NCBI GenBank assembly: GCA_947373185.1
Contig: CANBWP010000009.1
Span: 28,551-92,550 of the forward strand
Length of the DNA: 64,000 nt
Origin: Comamonadaceae bacterium
Lineage (GTDB): Bacteria > Pseudomonadota > Gammaproteobacteria > Burkholderiales > Burkholderiaceae_C
Reading direction: 5' to 3'
Position numbers and translations under genes: made by a program
Notes under the pieces: model-generated
The model's input: the letters and a program-made list of their open reading frames with translations, nothing else
Databases searched by the model: none
Told to the model about the DNA's origin: nothing
Part shown: positions 29,932 through 39,354 of the stretch, in pieces
How positions within the stretch are numbered: position 1 is the stretch's first letter
Layout of the letters: every line of letters begins with the position of its first letter

Positions 29932-31448
29932 AGCGAACCCTCCATGGATTGACCGGCCGCATCGGCAATCTCAGCAACGGCTTGGCAGAAGACTTGCGCA
30001 CGGTGGGCATAGTCTTTGAACATGTCAAAACTGGCGCACGCTGGTGACAACAAAACCGCATCACCTGCTTGGGCCACTTCTTTGGCTGCCTGCACAGCCT
30101 CGGGCAAGGTCGAGGCGTCCATCACGGGCACACCACACAACTTCACAGCGTCGCGAATCAGGGGCGCATCGCGACCGATCAAGACCACCGCCCGCGCATG
30201 TCGGCTGATGGGTGCGGCCAAAGGCGAAAAGTCTTGGCCCTTGCCGTCGCCGCCCAAAATCACCACGACACGACGATCTTGGCCCAAGCCCACCAAAGCA
30301 GCCACCGTGGCACCCACATTGGTGCCTTTGCTGTCGTCAAAATATTCAATGTCGTTGACGATGGCCACAGATTGCACACGGTGTGGCTCACCTTGGTATT
30401 CACGCAGGCCAAACAACATCGATGCCAAACTGCAACCGGTGCTGCTGGCCAAGGCCAATGCGGCAAGTGCATTGACCGCATTGTGACGACCCCGAATGCG
30501 CAAGGCATCGGCAGGCATCATGCGTTGGATGTGAATCTCTTCCACTTCGCCTTTGCGCAAACGCCGCGTTTCATCCGACGCCAGTGCACGCACCAACCAA
30601 GTCATGCCATTGACAGTTTCCAAACCAAAATCACCTGGCCGCTGAGGCATGTCTGCGCCATAGGTGAGGTGTTCACGCTCAATGGGTTTTTGTAACTTGG
30701 CACGGATCGGCGCTGGCAACATGGCCATGACTGTTGCATCTTCACGGTTCAAGACCATCAAGGAGGTGGCACCAAAAATGTTTTGCTTGGCCGCGGCGTA
30801 GGCTTGCACAGTGCCGTGCCAATCCAAATGGTCTTGCGTCACGTTCAAGACTGTGGCGGCGCTGGGCTCAAAGGGACCCGCGTTGTCCAACTGAAAACTT
30901 GACAACTCCAAGACCCACACTTCAGGCAATGCGTCGTCCATGCATTCACGCAAAGTGTCTAGCAAGGTGGGGCCAATGTTGCCGGCCACTTTGACAGACT
31001 TGCCTGCGCGCTCAAGCAATTGACCGGTCAGTGAAGTGACCGTTGTTTTGCCATTGGTGCCCGTGATGGCCAAGACATGCGGCGCATAAGCTCGCGTCTC
31101 TTTCAACTTTTCCAGTGCCTGTACAAACAGCGTCAGCTCACCCCCCACCCACAGGCCCAAGCCCTTGGCCGCATCCAACACGGGTGCAGTTTCTGCCGGC
31201 GCCAATCCGGGGCTGGCAAATACAGCGCGCACAGAGGTGCCATGAATCAAATCAGCACTGAAGGGGCCGCTGACCCACTGGACGTTGGGCAATTCACTTT
31301 GCAAAAGGCTCAAATTGGCAGGCGCGTCACGGGTGTCAGCCACCGTCACATCGGCACCCATGTGCGCGCACCAACGCGCCATGGCCAGGCCTGAGGCGCC
31401 CAGTCCCAAAATCAAAATGTGTTGGCCTTGAAGGTATTTCATGTTCAT
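29928..31448 (-). CDS. murD: UDP-N-acetylmuramoylalanine--D-glutamate ligase
   Basis: Adds D-Glu to UDP-MurNAc-L-Ala. The 506-residue product is somewhat longer than the E. coli enzyme (438). Motifs are [16 protein letters not shown] (about 11-26), the ATP loop [47 protein letters not shown] and [19 protein letters not shown]. An insert around the middle ([20 protein letters not shown] and following) accounts for part of the extra length. ATG at 31448 overlaps the mraY stop by 4 bases. Confidence 0.95.
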   Translation of the reverse strand: MNMKYLQGQHILILGLGASGLAMARWCAHMGADVTVADTRDAPANLSLLQSELPNVQWVSGPFSADLIHGTSVRAVFASPGLAPAETAPVLDAAKGLGLWVGGELTLFVQALEKLKETRAYAPHVLAITGTNGKTTVTSLTGQLLERAGKSVKVAGNIGPTLLDTLRECMDDALPEVWVLELSSFQLDNAGPFEPSAATVLNVTQDHLDWHGTVQAYAAAKQNIFGATSLMVLNREDATVMAMLPAPIRAKLQKPIEREHLTYGADMPQRPGDFGLETVNGMTWLVRALASDETRRLRKGEVEEIHIQRMMPADALRIRGRHNAVNALAALALASSTGCSLASMLFGLREYQGEPHRVQSVAIVNDIEYFDDSKGTNVGATVAALVGLGQDRRVVVILGGDGKGQDFSPLAAPISRHARAVVLIGRDAPLIRDAVKLCGVPVMDASTLPEAVQAAKEVAQAGDAVLLSPACASFDMFKDYAHRAQVFCQAVAEIADAAGQSMEGSL

Positions 31449-32623
31449 CTGAGCTTCAAAGTCGACAAGCCCACCAGGCACAAGAGCATGGTGATGATCC
31501 AAAAACGAACCACCACTTGCGTTTCTTTCCAACCGCTCTTTTCAAAGTGATGGTGCAAAGGCGCCATTTTCAAAATGCGCCGGCCTTCGCCATATTTCTT
31601 CTTGGTGTATTTGAAGTAAGACACTTGGGCCATGACCGACAAGGCTTCCACCACAAAAATGCCCCCCATGATGGCCAGCACAATTTCTTGACGAACAATG
31701 ACGGCAATGGTGCCAAGTGCCGCACCCAATGCCAGCGCACCCACATCACCCATGAACACTTGCGCAGGATGGGTGTTGAACCACAAGAAGGCCAAACCGG
31801 CACCCGCCATGGCCGCGCAGAAAATCATCAATTCGCCGGCGCCAGGAATGTAGGGCAAGAACAAATATTTGGCATACACCGAACTGCCCGTCACATACGC
31901 AAACAAGCCCAAAGTTGACCCCACCATCACCACGGGCATGATGGCCAAGCCATCCAAGCCATCGGTCAAATTGACCGCATTGCTCGAGCCCACAATGACC
32001 AAGTAAGTCATGACCATGAAGCCCAGCACACCCAAGGGGTAGCTCACTTCTTTGAAGAACGGCACCAACAAACCTGCTTTGGGGGGCAAGTTCAAATCAA
32101 AACCCGACATGACCCATTTGAAAAACAAATCCAAGACGCGCAGGTTGGAACTTTCTGAAATGCTGAAGACCAAGTAGAAGGCTGCTAACAAACCAAGCAC
32201 CGATTGCCAGAAATACTTCTCGCGTGAGCGCATGCCTTCAGGATCTTTGTTGACCACTTTGCGCCAGTCATCGACCCAGCCAATGGCGCCAAAACCCAAA
32301 GTGACAATGAGCACAATCCAAACAAAACGATTGGACCAGTCAAACCACAAGAGGGTGCTGACCGCAATGGACATCAAAATCAAGACGCCACCCATGGTGG
32401 GCGTACCACTCTTGGCCAAGTGTGATTCCATGCCATAACCGCGAACAGGCTGGCCAATTTTCAAAGCCGTCAAATGACGAATGACGGCGGGACCGGCGAT
32501 CAAACCAATCAACAAAGACGTAAGGGCCGCCATGACCGCCCGGAAAGTGATGTATTGAAAGATGCGCAAAAAACCCCATTCAGGGGACAAGCTCTGCAAC
32601 CATTGGGCCAAATTAAGCAGCAT
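31445..32623 (-). CDS. mraY: Phospho-N-acetylmuramoyl-pentapeptide transferase
   Basis: Transfers phospho-MurNAc-pentapeptide to undecaprenyl phosphate, making lipid I. The 392-residue, ten-segment membrane protein shows [28 protein letters not shown] (active-site Asp residues) and [18 protein letters not shown] near the end. ATG at 32623 ([17 protein letters not shown]) lies inside the end of murF, an 11-base overlap. Confidence 0.97.
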   Translation of the reverse strand: MLLNLAQWLQSLSPEWGFLRIFQYITFRAVMAALTSLLIGLIAGPAVIRHLTALKIGQPVRGYGMESHLAKSGTPTMGGVLILMSIAVSTLLWFDWSNRFVWIVLIVTLGFGAIGWVDDWRKVVNKDPEGMRSREKYFWQSVLGLLAAFYLVFSISESSNLRVLDLFFKWVMSGFDLNLPPKAGLLVPFFKEVSYPLGVLGFMVMTYLVIVGSSNAVNLTDGLDGLAIMPVVMVGSTLGLFAYVTGSSVYAKYLFLPYIPGAGELMIFCAAMAGAGLAFLWFNTHPAQVFMGDVGALALGAALGTIAVIVRQEIVLAIMGGIFVVEALSVMAQVSYFKYTKKKYGEGRRILKMAPLHHHFEKSGWKETQVVVRFWIITMLLCLVGLSTLKLR

Positions 32624-34067
32624 GCACGGACTCTCTTTCTTGTACAGGAGCAGACAGCGTGCGCTCGCGCAATGTTTCAACCAAACGTTCCATCTTCATA
32701 AACCGCGAACCTTTGACCACCACACTTTGGTAATCAGCAATGTGCGTCCGCACAGCCTCTTGCAGGTGGGCCATGTCTTCAAAGTGGTGCGATCCTGCAA
32801 AGGCTTGGCTGCTGAATTGACTCAACTCACCCAAGGTGAACAGGTCATCGATGCCACAGGACTTGGCATAGGCGCCGACTTCGGCATGAAACTCGGGGCC
32901 CTTTTCACCCACCTCACCCATGTCGCCCAAGACCAGCAAACGAGGTGCAGGCAATTCGGCCAAGACATCGATGGCAGCCCGCACAGAATCGGGGTTGGCG
33001 TTGTAGGTGTCATCCACCAAGGTCAAGGCATGGCCGTCAATTTGCCACTGCCAAGATTTGGAGCGCCCCTTCACAGGCTCGAAACTTTCGAGCCCCTTCA
33101 CGATATCGACCAGTTGCATGCCAGCGGCCAACGCACACGCGCTGGCTGCCAACGCATTCAACACGTTGTGTCTGCCAGCAATGGCCAAACGACAAGGCAA
33201 GCGGCCTTGGTCCGTGCACAGCGTGAATTGCCAAGCACCCTGAACCCACGCAATGTCATGAGCTTGAACATCACCCGCCTCAAATCCGAAGGTCATGACT
33301 TTGCGAGCGCCGGCCAAAGACTGCCACAAAGCGGTGTAGTCATCTTGCGCAGGAAAGACCGCGACACCTTCTTCAGGCAAGGCCCGAATGACTTCGGCGT
33401 TTTCTCTGGCGACCGCTTCCACGGTGGCCATGAATTCTTGGTGCTCGCGCTGCGCATTGTTGACCAGGCCCACACTGGGCTTTGCAAAACGCGCCAGCAC
33501 TTCAATCTCACCAGGGTGGTTCATGCCCAACTCGACCACCGCACGACGATGCTTGGCACGCAGGTTGAGCAAGGTCAGCGGCACGCCGATCTCATTGTTC
33601 AAGTTGCCTTGCGTCGACAAGGAAGGGTGTGAGGCATCTGCGCGCAACACCGACGCAATCATTTGCGTCACAGTGGTTTTACCGTTGCTGCCTGTGACGC
33701 CAATCAACGCCAACTCAAATTGCCGACGCCACTGGGCGGCCAACTCACCCAATGCGTCACGCGCGTTGGGCACACAGAATGCGGGTACGGTCACACCTTC
33801 TAAATGGGCCCCACGCAAGCCTTGCGCAGGGTCGGTGGCTTCGAACACCACAGCCACGGCGCCCTGAGTCACCGCTTGTGCCAAGAAGGCTGTGCCGTCA
33901 AAATTCTCACCCTTCAAAGCGATGAACAAATCACCAGGCACCACACTGCGACTGTCGGTGCGAACCGCTTTGATCACCACATCCTGCGCATGGACAGCAA
34001 GTTGTTCAGCAGGCATGGCCACAGCCAATGGCAACCATGCTTGAAGTTGTGCCAGCGTCATGTTCAT
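32613..34067 (-). CDS. murF: UDP-N-acetylmuramoyl-tripeptide--D-alanyl-D-alanine ligase
   Basis: Adds D-Ala-D-Ala to the UDP-MurNAc tripeptide. The 484-residue Mur ligase has [20 protein letters not shown] near the N-terminus, the ATP loop [19 protein letters not shown] (about 130-148), [30 protein letters not shown] and [18 protein letters not shown]. It overlaps the murE stop by ATGA; an alternative ATG lies two codons in. Confidence 0.96.
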   Translation of the reverse strand: MNMTLAQLQAWLPLAVAMPAEQLAVHAQDVVIKAVRTDSRSVVPGDLFIALKGENFDGTAFLAQAVTQGAVAVVFEATDPAQGLRGAHLEGVTVPAFCVPNARDALGELAAQWRRQFELALIGVTGSNGKTTVTQMIASVLRADASHPSLSTQGNLNNEIGVPLTLLNLRAKHRRAVVELGMNHPGEIEVLARFAKPSVGLVNNAQREHQEFMATVEAVARENAEVIRALPEEGVAVFPAQDDYTALWQSLAGARKVMTFGFEAGDVQAHDIAWVQGAWQFTLCTDQGRLPCRLAIAGRHNVLNALAASACALAAGMQLVDIVKGLESFEPVKGRSKSWQWQIDGHALTLVDDTYNANPDSVRAAIDVLAELPAPRLLVLGDMGEVGEKGPEFHAEVGAYAKSCGIDDLFTLGELSQFSSQAFAGSHHFEDMAHLQEAVRTHIADYQSVVVKGSRFMKMERLVETLRERTLSAPVQERESVHAA

Positions 34068-35632
34068 GCACTGACTCCTGGACGCAATGCACCCGACGCA
34101 CGCAAGCGCAAAGCTTGTTCGGCTTGGCGGCGATCGTCAAAGGGGTATTTGACACCGGCAATCTCTTGGGTTTCTTCATGGCCCTTGCCTGCGATCAGCA
34201 CAATGTCTTTCGCTTGTGCATGGGCCACGGCGTACCCAATCGCTTTGGCACGGTCCAACTCTTGGTGCGCAGCCTGGGGTGCTTTCAAGCCTTGACGCAT
34301 GTCGGCCGCAATGGCTTCAGGCAATTCGTTGCGGGGGTTGTCGCTGGTCAACACCAGATGATCGGCGACGGACTCTGCCGCAGCGGCCATCAAGGGACGC
34401 TTGCTGGCATCTCGGTCGCCACCACAACCCAGCACGCACCACAATTGAGAACCCATGGCTTGTGCAAAAGGTTTCAATGCAGACAAAGTTTGCGCCACCG
34501 CATCGGGCGTGTGCGCGTAATCCACCACAGTCAGTGGCAACTGCTCACCAGGCACCGTCACTTTTTCCATGCGGCCGGGCACGGCCTTCAAAGTCGCGCA
34601 GACCGATGCAGCATCCACCAAGCGCACACCCAAGGCACGCAAGGACGCCAACACACCCAAGAGGTTGTCGACGTTGTAGTCACCCATCAACGAGGTGTGC
34701 ATGGACACACGCTCATTGCCTTCCCGCACTTCAAACGCGAGTCCTGCTTCTGTGCGTTTCAAGTCACAGGCCTGCAAGCGTGCTGCTTTGTTTTGGCGCG
34801 AGCAGGTCCAGATGTCCAAGCCATCGTGCGAATGAACTTTCAAAGTTTCAGCCAAGCGTGCACCCTGCGCGTCATCAATGTTGATCACAGCCACTTTCAA
34901 TGCGGGCCATGCAAAGAGTTCGGCTTTGGCTTGCCAGTAGGCGGCCATGGAGCCGTGATAGTCCAAATGGTCTTGCGTGAAATTCGTGAACACCGCCAAT
35001 TGAATCTGTGTGCCTGCCAAACGCTTCTCTTCAAGGCCGATCGAACTGGCTTCAATGGCACAGTGAGTCACACCCGCTGCCACATACTTTTTAAATTCGG
35101 CTTGCAACAACACAGGGTCTGGTGTTGTCATGCCTGTGGCCACCACATGGGGGGGCACACCCACGCCCAAAGTGCCCACCACAGCGCAGCGGGGTGCACG
35201 CTGATCGGCCACATTCGGCAGGGCATTCAAGGCCTGCGCCAACCACCAAGCGGTCGAGGTTTTGCCGTTGGTGCCCGTCACGGCCAAGACCTTCAAAGAC
35301 TTGCTGGGTTGCTCATAATACGCATCGGCAATCCAACCTGTGGCCGCTTTCAAACCACTGTAGGCCGCAACGCGATTGGATGTCATCTCCGCTGTGGCGG
35401 CATCTGACTGCCAAGTGGCCATCCATGCTTGAGCAGCTTGTGCCTCGACCAAACACACGTTCGCACCTTGCTTCAAAGCAGACGCAACATAGGCCCGGCC
35501 ATCGGTGGCTGCACCTGGCCACGCAATGAAGGCGTCGCCTTCTCGCACGGCACGGCTGTCTGTGCACAATGCGCCCGTGACGTGTTGACGCAACCATTCT
35601 GCGGCTTGCGTGGGACTGTGCAAAGTTTGCAT
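34064..35632 (-). CDS. murE: UDP-N-acetylmuramoyl-L-alanyl-D-glutamate--2,6-diaminopimelate ligase
   Basis: Adds meso-diaminopimelate to the stem peptide. The 522-residue product has DSRAVREGDAFIAWPG, the ATP loop VTGTNGKTSTAWWLAQAL, SSIGLEEKRLAGTQ, FTQDHLDYHGSM, and the DNPR motif (LTSDNPRNELPEAI) that marks diaminopimelate specificity. dapF, the last step of meso-diaminopimelate supply, is at 45 kb. Its ATG overlaps the ftsI stop by one base. Confidence 0.97.
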   Translation of the reverse strand: MQTLHSPTQAAEWLRQHVTGALCTDSRAVREGDAFIAWPGAATDGRAYVASALKQGANVCLVEAQAAQAWMATWQSDAATAEMTSNRVAAYSGLKAATGWIADAYYEQPSKSLKVLAVTGTNGKTSTAWWLAQALNALPNVADQRAPRCAVVGTLGVGVPPHVVATGMTTPDPVLLQAEFKKYVAAGVTHCAIEASSIGLEEKRLAGTQIQLAVFTNFTQDHLDYHGSMAAYWQAKAELFAWPALKVAVINIDDAQGARLAETLKVHSHDGLDIWTCSRQNKAARLQACDLKRTEAGLAFEVREGNERVSMHTSLMGDYNVDNLLGVLASLRALGVRLVDAASVCATLKAVPGRMEKVTVPGEQLPLTVVDYAHTPDAVAQTLSALKPFAQAMGSQLWCVLGCGGDRDASKRPLMAAAAESVADHLVLTSDNPRNELPEAIAADMRQGLKAPQAAHQELDRAKAIGYAVAHAQAKDIVLIAGKGHEETQEIAGVKYPFDDRRQAEQALRLRASGALRPGVSA

Positions 35633-37365
35633 CAGAACGACTCCTCCACACGATTGGCCACAATTTGCGGCTTGACATTCATGTCGGGCTGTACACCCAA
35701 CAAGCGCAAACTTTGCTGCACTGTTTGACTGAACACCGGCGCTGCCACATCGCCACCAAAATAAACACCGTTGGAGGGCTCATCAATCATGACTGCAACC
35801 ACGATGCGCGGATGCTCAATGGGTGCCAAGCCAACAAACACGCCGCGGTATTTTTTACCAGCATAGCCCTTGCCTTCTTGCTTGTGTGCTGTGCCAGTTT
35901 TGCCACCCACAGAATAACCATTGGCTTGCGCTCTGGGTGCGGTGCCGCCAGGGCCTGCTGCCATGTTCAACATGTGGCGCATGGCTTCGGCATTGGCAGG
36001 CGAAATCACAGGCACGCCCACAGGAATTTGACCGTTCTTGATCAGGGTGGCGGGCAGTGATTTACCGTCACTGGCAAAGATGGTGTACGCGCGCGCCATT
36101 TGGAACAAACTGACAGACACACCATAGCCATAGCTCATCGTGGCCTGCTCAACGGGTCGCCATGTTTTGGCTGCACGCAAACGACCACTCACCACACCTG
36201 GAAATGGCAATTGGGGTTTTTGTCCCAAACCCACTGCCGTGAAAATTTCCCACATCTCGCGGGGCTGCATTTGCATGGCAATTTTGACGGTGCCCACGTT
36301 GCTCGACTTTTGAATGACTTCATTCACCGTCAAGGCACCATGGGGGTGAGAGTCGGTGATGGTCGAGCCCGTGATGTTGATGCTGCCCGGTGCCGTTTGA
36401 ATGATTGTTTCAGGTTTGATCAAGCCCTTTTCCAACGCCAAAGCAATGGTGAAAGGTTTCATGGTGGAGCCAGGCTCAAAACTGTCGGTGAGGGCACGGT
36501 TGCGCAATTGCTCACCACTCAAATTGACACGCTTGTCGGGTGAATAACTGGGGTAATTGGCCAATGCCAAAATTTCGCCAGACTGCGCATCCAACACCAC
36601 CACACTGCCGGCTTTGGCCTTGTTCTCCAGCACCGCTTCACGCAATTTTTGATACGCAAAAAACTGCACTTTGCTGTCAATGCTCAACTGCAAATCTTCA
36701 CCGTCCAAAGGCGGCGTCATCTGACCCACATCCTCGACCACACGTCCCAATCGATCCTTGATGACGCGGCGTGCGCCAGGCTTGCCGGCCAGTTGATTTT
36801 GGAAAATCAGCTCCACACCTTCTTGGCCTTTGTCTTCCACATTGGTAAAGCCTACGATGTGTGCTGCGGATTCGCCCTCTGGATACAAGCGCTTGTATTC
36901 TTTGATGCTGTAGATGCCCTTGATGTTCAAGGCCATGATTTCTTTGACCGCCTGCTCGTCCATTTGACGACGCAGCCAAACAAAGGTTTTGTCTTCGTTC
37001 TCGAGTTTCTTGGCCAATTCGGCAGGCGTCATTTCCAACCATTTGCCCAACTGACGCAAACCTTCTGGCGAACGGTCGATCTCTTCAGGATTGGCCCACA
37101 CACTGGGCGCAGGCACACTGGACGCCAAAATCAAACCATTGCGGTCCAAAATGCGGCCGCGGTTGGCAGGCAGTGTCAGGGTTCTGGCAAAACGAACTTC
37201 ACCTTGGCGTTTGAAGAAAGCATTTTCAAACACCTGCACATACGATGCCCGCACCGCCAAGCCCACGAAGGCCAAGGCCATGGCAGCCACAATCAATTTG
37301 CTGCGCCAAACCGGCGTCTTGCTTGCCAGCAAGGGGCTTGAAGACAACTGAACACTGCGGCTCAT
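35632..37365 (-). CDS. ftsI: Division transpeptidase FtsI (PBP3)
   Basis: Septal class B penicillin-binding protein that crosslinks peptidoglycan with FtsW. The 577-residue product has one N-terminal membrane segment (about 22-44), the dimerisation domain start RGRILDRNGLILASSV, and the three transpeptidase motifs: STMK (in FEPGSTMKPF, about 298-301), SSN (in IQKSSNVGTV) and KTGT (in VGGKTGTAHK, about 487). It overlaps the ftsL stop by 4 bases. Confidence 0.97.
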   Translation of the reverse strand: MSRSVQLSSSPLLASKTPVWRSKLIVAAMALAFVGLAVRASYVQVFENAFFKRQGEVRFARTLTLPANRGRILDRNGLILASSVPAPSVWANPEEIDRSPEGLRQLGKWLEMTPAELAKKLENEDKTFVWLRRQMDEQAVKEIMALNIKGIYSIKEYKRLYPEGESAAHIVGFTNVEDKGQEGVELIFQNQLAGKPGARRVIKDRLGRVVEDVGQMTPPLDGEDLQLSIDSKVQFFAYQKLREAVLENKAKAGSVVVLDAQSGEILALANYPSYSPDKRVNLSGEQLRNRALTDSFEPGSTMKPFTIALALEKGLIKPETIIQTAPGSINITGSTITDSHPHGALTVNEVIQKSSNVGTVKIAMQMQPREMWEIFTAVGLGQKPQLPFPGVVSGRLRAAKTWRPVEQATMSYGYGVSVSLFQMARAYTIFASDGKSLPATLIKNGQIPVGVPVISPANAEAMRHMLNMAAGPGGTAPRAQANGYSVGGKTGTAHKQEGKGYAGKKYRGVFVGLAPIEHPRIVVAVMIDEPSNGVYFGGDVAAPVFSQTVQQSLRLLGVQPDMNVKPQIVANRVEESF

Positions 37366-37658
37366 GGCTTCTTCTCCATGGGCTTAGCCATGTCAGCCGG
37401 TGGTTTCACATACTGCGTGATGCCCGGTGTGACCAATCGCATTTGCAATTGTTGTTTGGCGATTTGCTCAATGCGCAAAGGGGATGCTTGCGCACGGCGC
37501 TCAACTTGTAAACGCTCATGCTCCAACTCCAACCGCGTCGCTTCTTTGGTGGCCGCCTCTAAGGCCATGAAAGAGCGGCGCGCTTCATAGTGGCTGTGCA
37601 CCAAAAACATGGCCGAGCCAATGATGGCGATGACCAAAAGCAGATTCAGGCGCGTCAT
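37362..37658 (-). CDS. ftsL: Cell division protein FtsL
   Basis: A 98-residue bitopic divisome protein: N-terminal membrane segment (about 4-21, [18 protein letters not shown]), then a periplasmic leucine-rich coiled coil ([22 protein letters not shown]) that pairs with FtsB and FtsQ. Small size, topology and position between rsmH and ftsI identify it. Overlaps both neighbours by ATGA. Confidence 0.93.
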   Translation of the reverse strand: MTRLNLLLVIAIIGSAMFLVHSHYEARRSFMALEAATKEATRLELEHERLQVERRAQASPLRIEQIAKQQLQMRLVTPGITQYVKPPADMAKPMEKKP

Positions 37659-38578
37659 GCTGGCACCTCTGTTCGCTCGGCCACGCGCATGATTGCGCTG
37701 CGCGAGCGAGGGTTGGCCGCCACTTCCGCCTCACTGGGCCGAATGCGCTCCAGCGATTTCAATTTCATGGCCTGCGGCACCGCAAAGGGCGCGCGGCGGT
37801 CATACACTTCTTTGGAATGTTTGGCGATGAATTGCTTGACGATGCGGTCTTCCAAAGAATGGAAACTGATGACCACCAAACGCCCCCCGGGTTGCAGCAC
37901 TTTCAAGCTGGCCTCTAGCGCTTGTTCAAGCTCCTCAAGCTCGGCGTTGATGAAAATCCGAAGAGCCTGAAATGTCCGCGTTGCAGGGTCCTTGCCCGGC
38001 TCGCGGGTTTTGACCGTGCTAGCCACGATCCCGGCCAAATCGGCGGTGGATGAAATTGGGCCCCGCTCTTGTCTGCGAGCCACAATCGCCTTTGCAATCG
38101 GAAAAGCAAACCGTTCTTCGCCATAGTCACGTACAACCTCCGTGATCTGATCCACACTGGCAGTGGCCAGCCACTCGGCCACACTCTGACCGCGCGTGGT
38201 GTCCATGCGCATGTCTAAGGGGCCATCGAAACGAAAAGAAAAACCCCTGTCGGGGTTGTCAATTTGGGGGGAGCTGATCCCAAGGTCCATCAGGACACCT
38301 GCAATGCTGCCTGCGGGCAGCTCACCCAAGTGCCGGAAACCTTCGTGCCGAATCGTGAAGCGCCCATCTTGTATGTGGGCCGCCTCAGCAATGGCTTCGA
38401 CATCTTTGTCGAAAGCAATCAGTTTGGCTTGTGCAGGCAAGCGCGACAAAATCAGACGAGAGTGTCCACCACGGCCGAACGTTGCGTCCACGTAGGTGCC
38501 CGCTGCATCAGCATGGTCAATCAATGAATCAACCGCTTCAGCGAGCAAGACGGTGGTGTGTTGCCAAGTCGTTGTCAC
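37655..38578 (-). CDS. rsmH: 16S rRNA (cytosine1402-N4)-methyltransferase
   Basis: Methylates C1402 in the decoding centre of 16S rRNA. The 307-residue product begins [18 protein letters not shown] and has [21 protein letters not shown] (SAM site), [23 protein letters not shown] and [16 protein letters not shown] at 38578 is the start: it lies 7 bases after the mraZ stop and matches the conserved N-terminus; the ATG far upstream would run through mraZ in another frame. Second gene of the dcw cluster. Confidence 0.95.
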   Translation of the reverse strand: MTTTWQHTTVLLAEAVDSLIDHADAAGTYVDATFGRGGHSRLILSRLPAQAKLIAFDKDVEAIAEAAHIQDGRFTIRHEGFRHLGELPAGSIAGVLMDLGISSPQIDNPDRGFSFRFDGPLDMRMDTTRGQSVAEWLATASVDQITEVVRDYGEERFAFPIAKAIVARRQERGPISSTADLAGIVASTVKTREPGKDPATRTFQALRIFINAELEELEQALEASLKVLQPGGRLVVISFHSLEDRIVKQFIAKHSKEVYDRRAPFAVPQAMKLKSLERIRPSEAEVAANPRSRSAIMRVAERTEVPA

Positions 38579-38585
38579 ACAGGCC

Positions 38586-39014
38586 TCAGAACGAAAAGTC
38601 CTTGAAGACATCGGGCATCTCGCCCTGCATGGCTTTGGCTTCTTGTGCGTCGTAAGCCGTTTTGTCCCACAACTCAAAGTGATTGCCCATGCCGAGCAAG
38701 ATGGTGTCTTTGGCAATGCCGGCTGCAGCGCGCAATTCGGGCGACACCAGCACTCGGCCGGTGCCGTCCATTTCCACATCCATGGCGTTGCCCAAGAAAA
38801 TGCGCTTCCACCACTGAGCCTCCATGGGCAACTGAGCAATGCGCTCGCGAAAGCGCTCCCACTCCGTACGCGGAAACACCATCAAGCAACCATGAGGATG
38901 TTTCGTGATGGTCAATTGACCACCCGCCGTGGCGCTCAAAACCTCGCGGTGACGCGTCGGCACCGACAGGCGGCCTTTGGCGTCCAAACTCAACGAAGAT
39001 GCACCTTGAAACAC
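38586..39014 (-). CDS. mraZ: Transcriptional repressor/division regulator MraZ
   Basis: AbrB-like DNA-binding protein that represses the dcw promoter in the bacteria where it has been studied. The 142-residue product has two SpoVT/AbrB-like halves with [15 protein letters not shown] and [19 protein letters not shown] (both DxxGR-containing). The start is GTG at 39014, with GGAATTGAGA upstream. It opens the dcw cluster. Three GTGSN repeats at exact 10-bp spacing just upstream (39061-39085) look like its own operator. Confidence 0.95.
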   Translation of the reverse strand: MFQGASSLSLDAKGRLSVPTRHREVLSATAGGQLTITKHPHGCLMVFPRTEWERFRERIAQLPMEAQWWKRIFLGNAMDVEMDGTGRVLVSPELRAAAGIAKDTILLGMGNHFELWDKTAYDAQEAKAMQGEMPDVFKDFSF

Positions 39015-39060
39015 TTGATTCTCAATTCCTGGTTACGACACACGCAATTTGGGCATTTCT

Positions 39061-39085
39061 CCCACTTAATTGCACTTTTTTGCAC
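39061..39085 (-). promoter_or_regulatory. Putative MraZ operator (three direct repeats)
   Basis: On the minus strand GTGCA (39085-39081), GTGCA (39075-39071) and GTGGG (39065-39061) recur every 10 bases. Known MraZ boxes are three or more GTGGG-like repeats with 5-base spacers. The first repeat overlaps the predicted -10, so binding would block transcription start. Confidence 0.55.
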
Positions 39086-39111
39086 TGTATCAGGAATTCA
39101 CGCGCCCACAA
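39084..39111 (-). promoter_or_regulatory. Predicted dcw cluster promoter upstream of mraZ
   Basis: On the minus strand TTGTGG (39111-39106), a 16-base spacer and TACAGT (39089-39084) resemble a sigma-70 promoter. It lies 70 bases before the mraZ GTG and overlaps the GTGCA repeats. Confidence 0.5.
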
Positions 39112-39306
39112 GGGGGTTTTCAAGTTTTTTTCAATGAAATCAAGGGCTTAGGACGCTCTGTGCATGAGAAACTGCTTGAAAAAATCGTTGAAAATTAGGT
39201 ACTTAGAAGTTTGTCTGCAAGTAACTTCTGAGACATTTTGGACTTTAAAAAATTCCGAAAATCGCGTAAATATTTTTCAAGCCAGACATCTTTGCCAGTT
39301 CCAACG
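39112..39306. other. AT-rich non-coding stretch between mraZ promoter and dksA terminator
   Basis: About 195 bases, markedly more AT-rich than the surroundings. I see no gene, RNA or clear repeat. It may hold further upstream promoters or UP-type elements for the dcw cluster. Confidence 0.4.
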
Positions 39307-39333
39307 AAAAAAAGGCTCCGATGGGAGCCTTTT
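39307..39333 (-). terminator. Intrinsic terminator after the dksA-like gene
   Basis: AAAAGGCTCC (39310-39319) pairs with GGAGCCTTTT (39324-39333) around a 4-base loop. Read on the minus strand it ends in a run of seven U, 22 bases beyond the stop. The plus-strand side also has four T, so partial bidirectional use is possible. Confidence 0.85.
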
Positions 39334-39354
39334 GAATGTTCGAAAAAAGCCGCA

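Noticed and set aside
32562-33632. A 356-codon plus-strand frame inside murF
   Set aside because: Shadow of murF on the opposite strand; no domain recognised.
34028-35407. A 459-codon open frame on the plus strand inside murE
   Set aside because: It is antisense to a clear murE with all motifs. Its product is low-complexity in His, Gln and Cys and shows no recognisable domain; such frames arise from the codon bias of this GC-rich genome.
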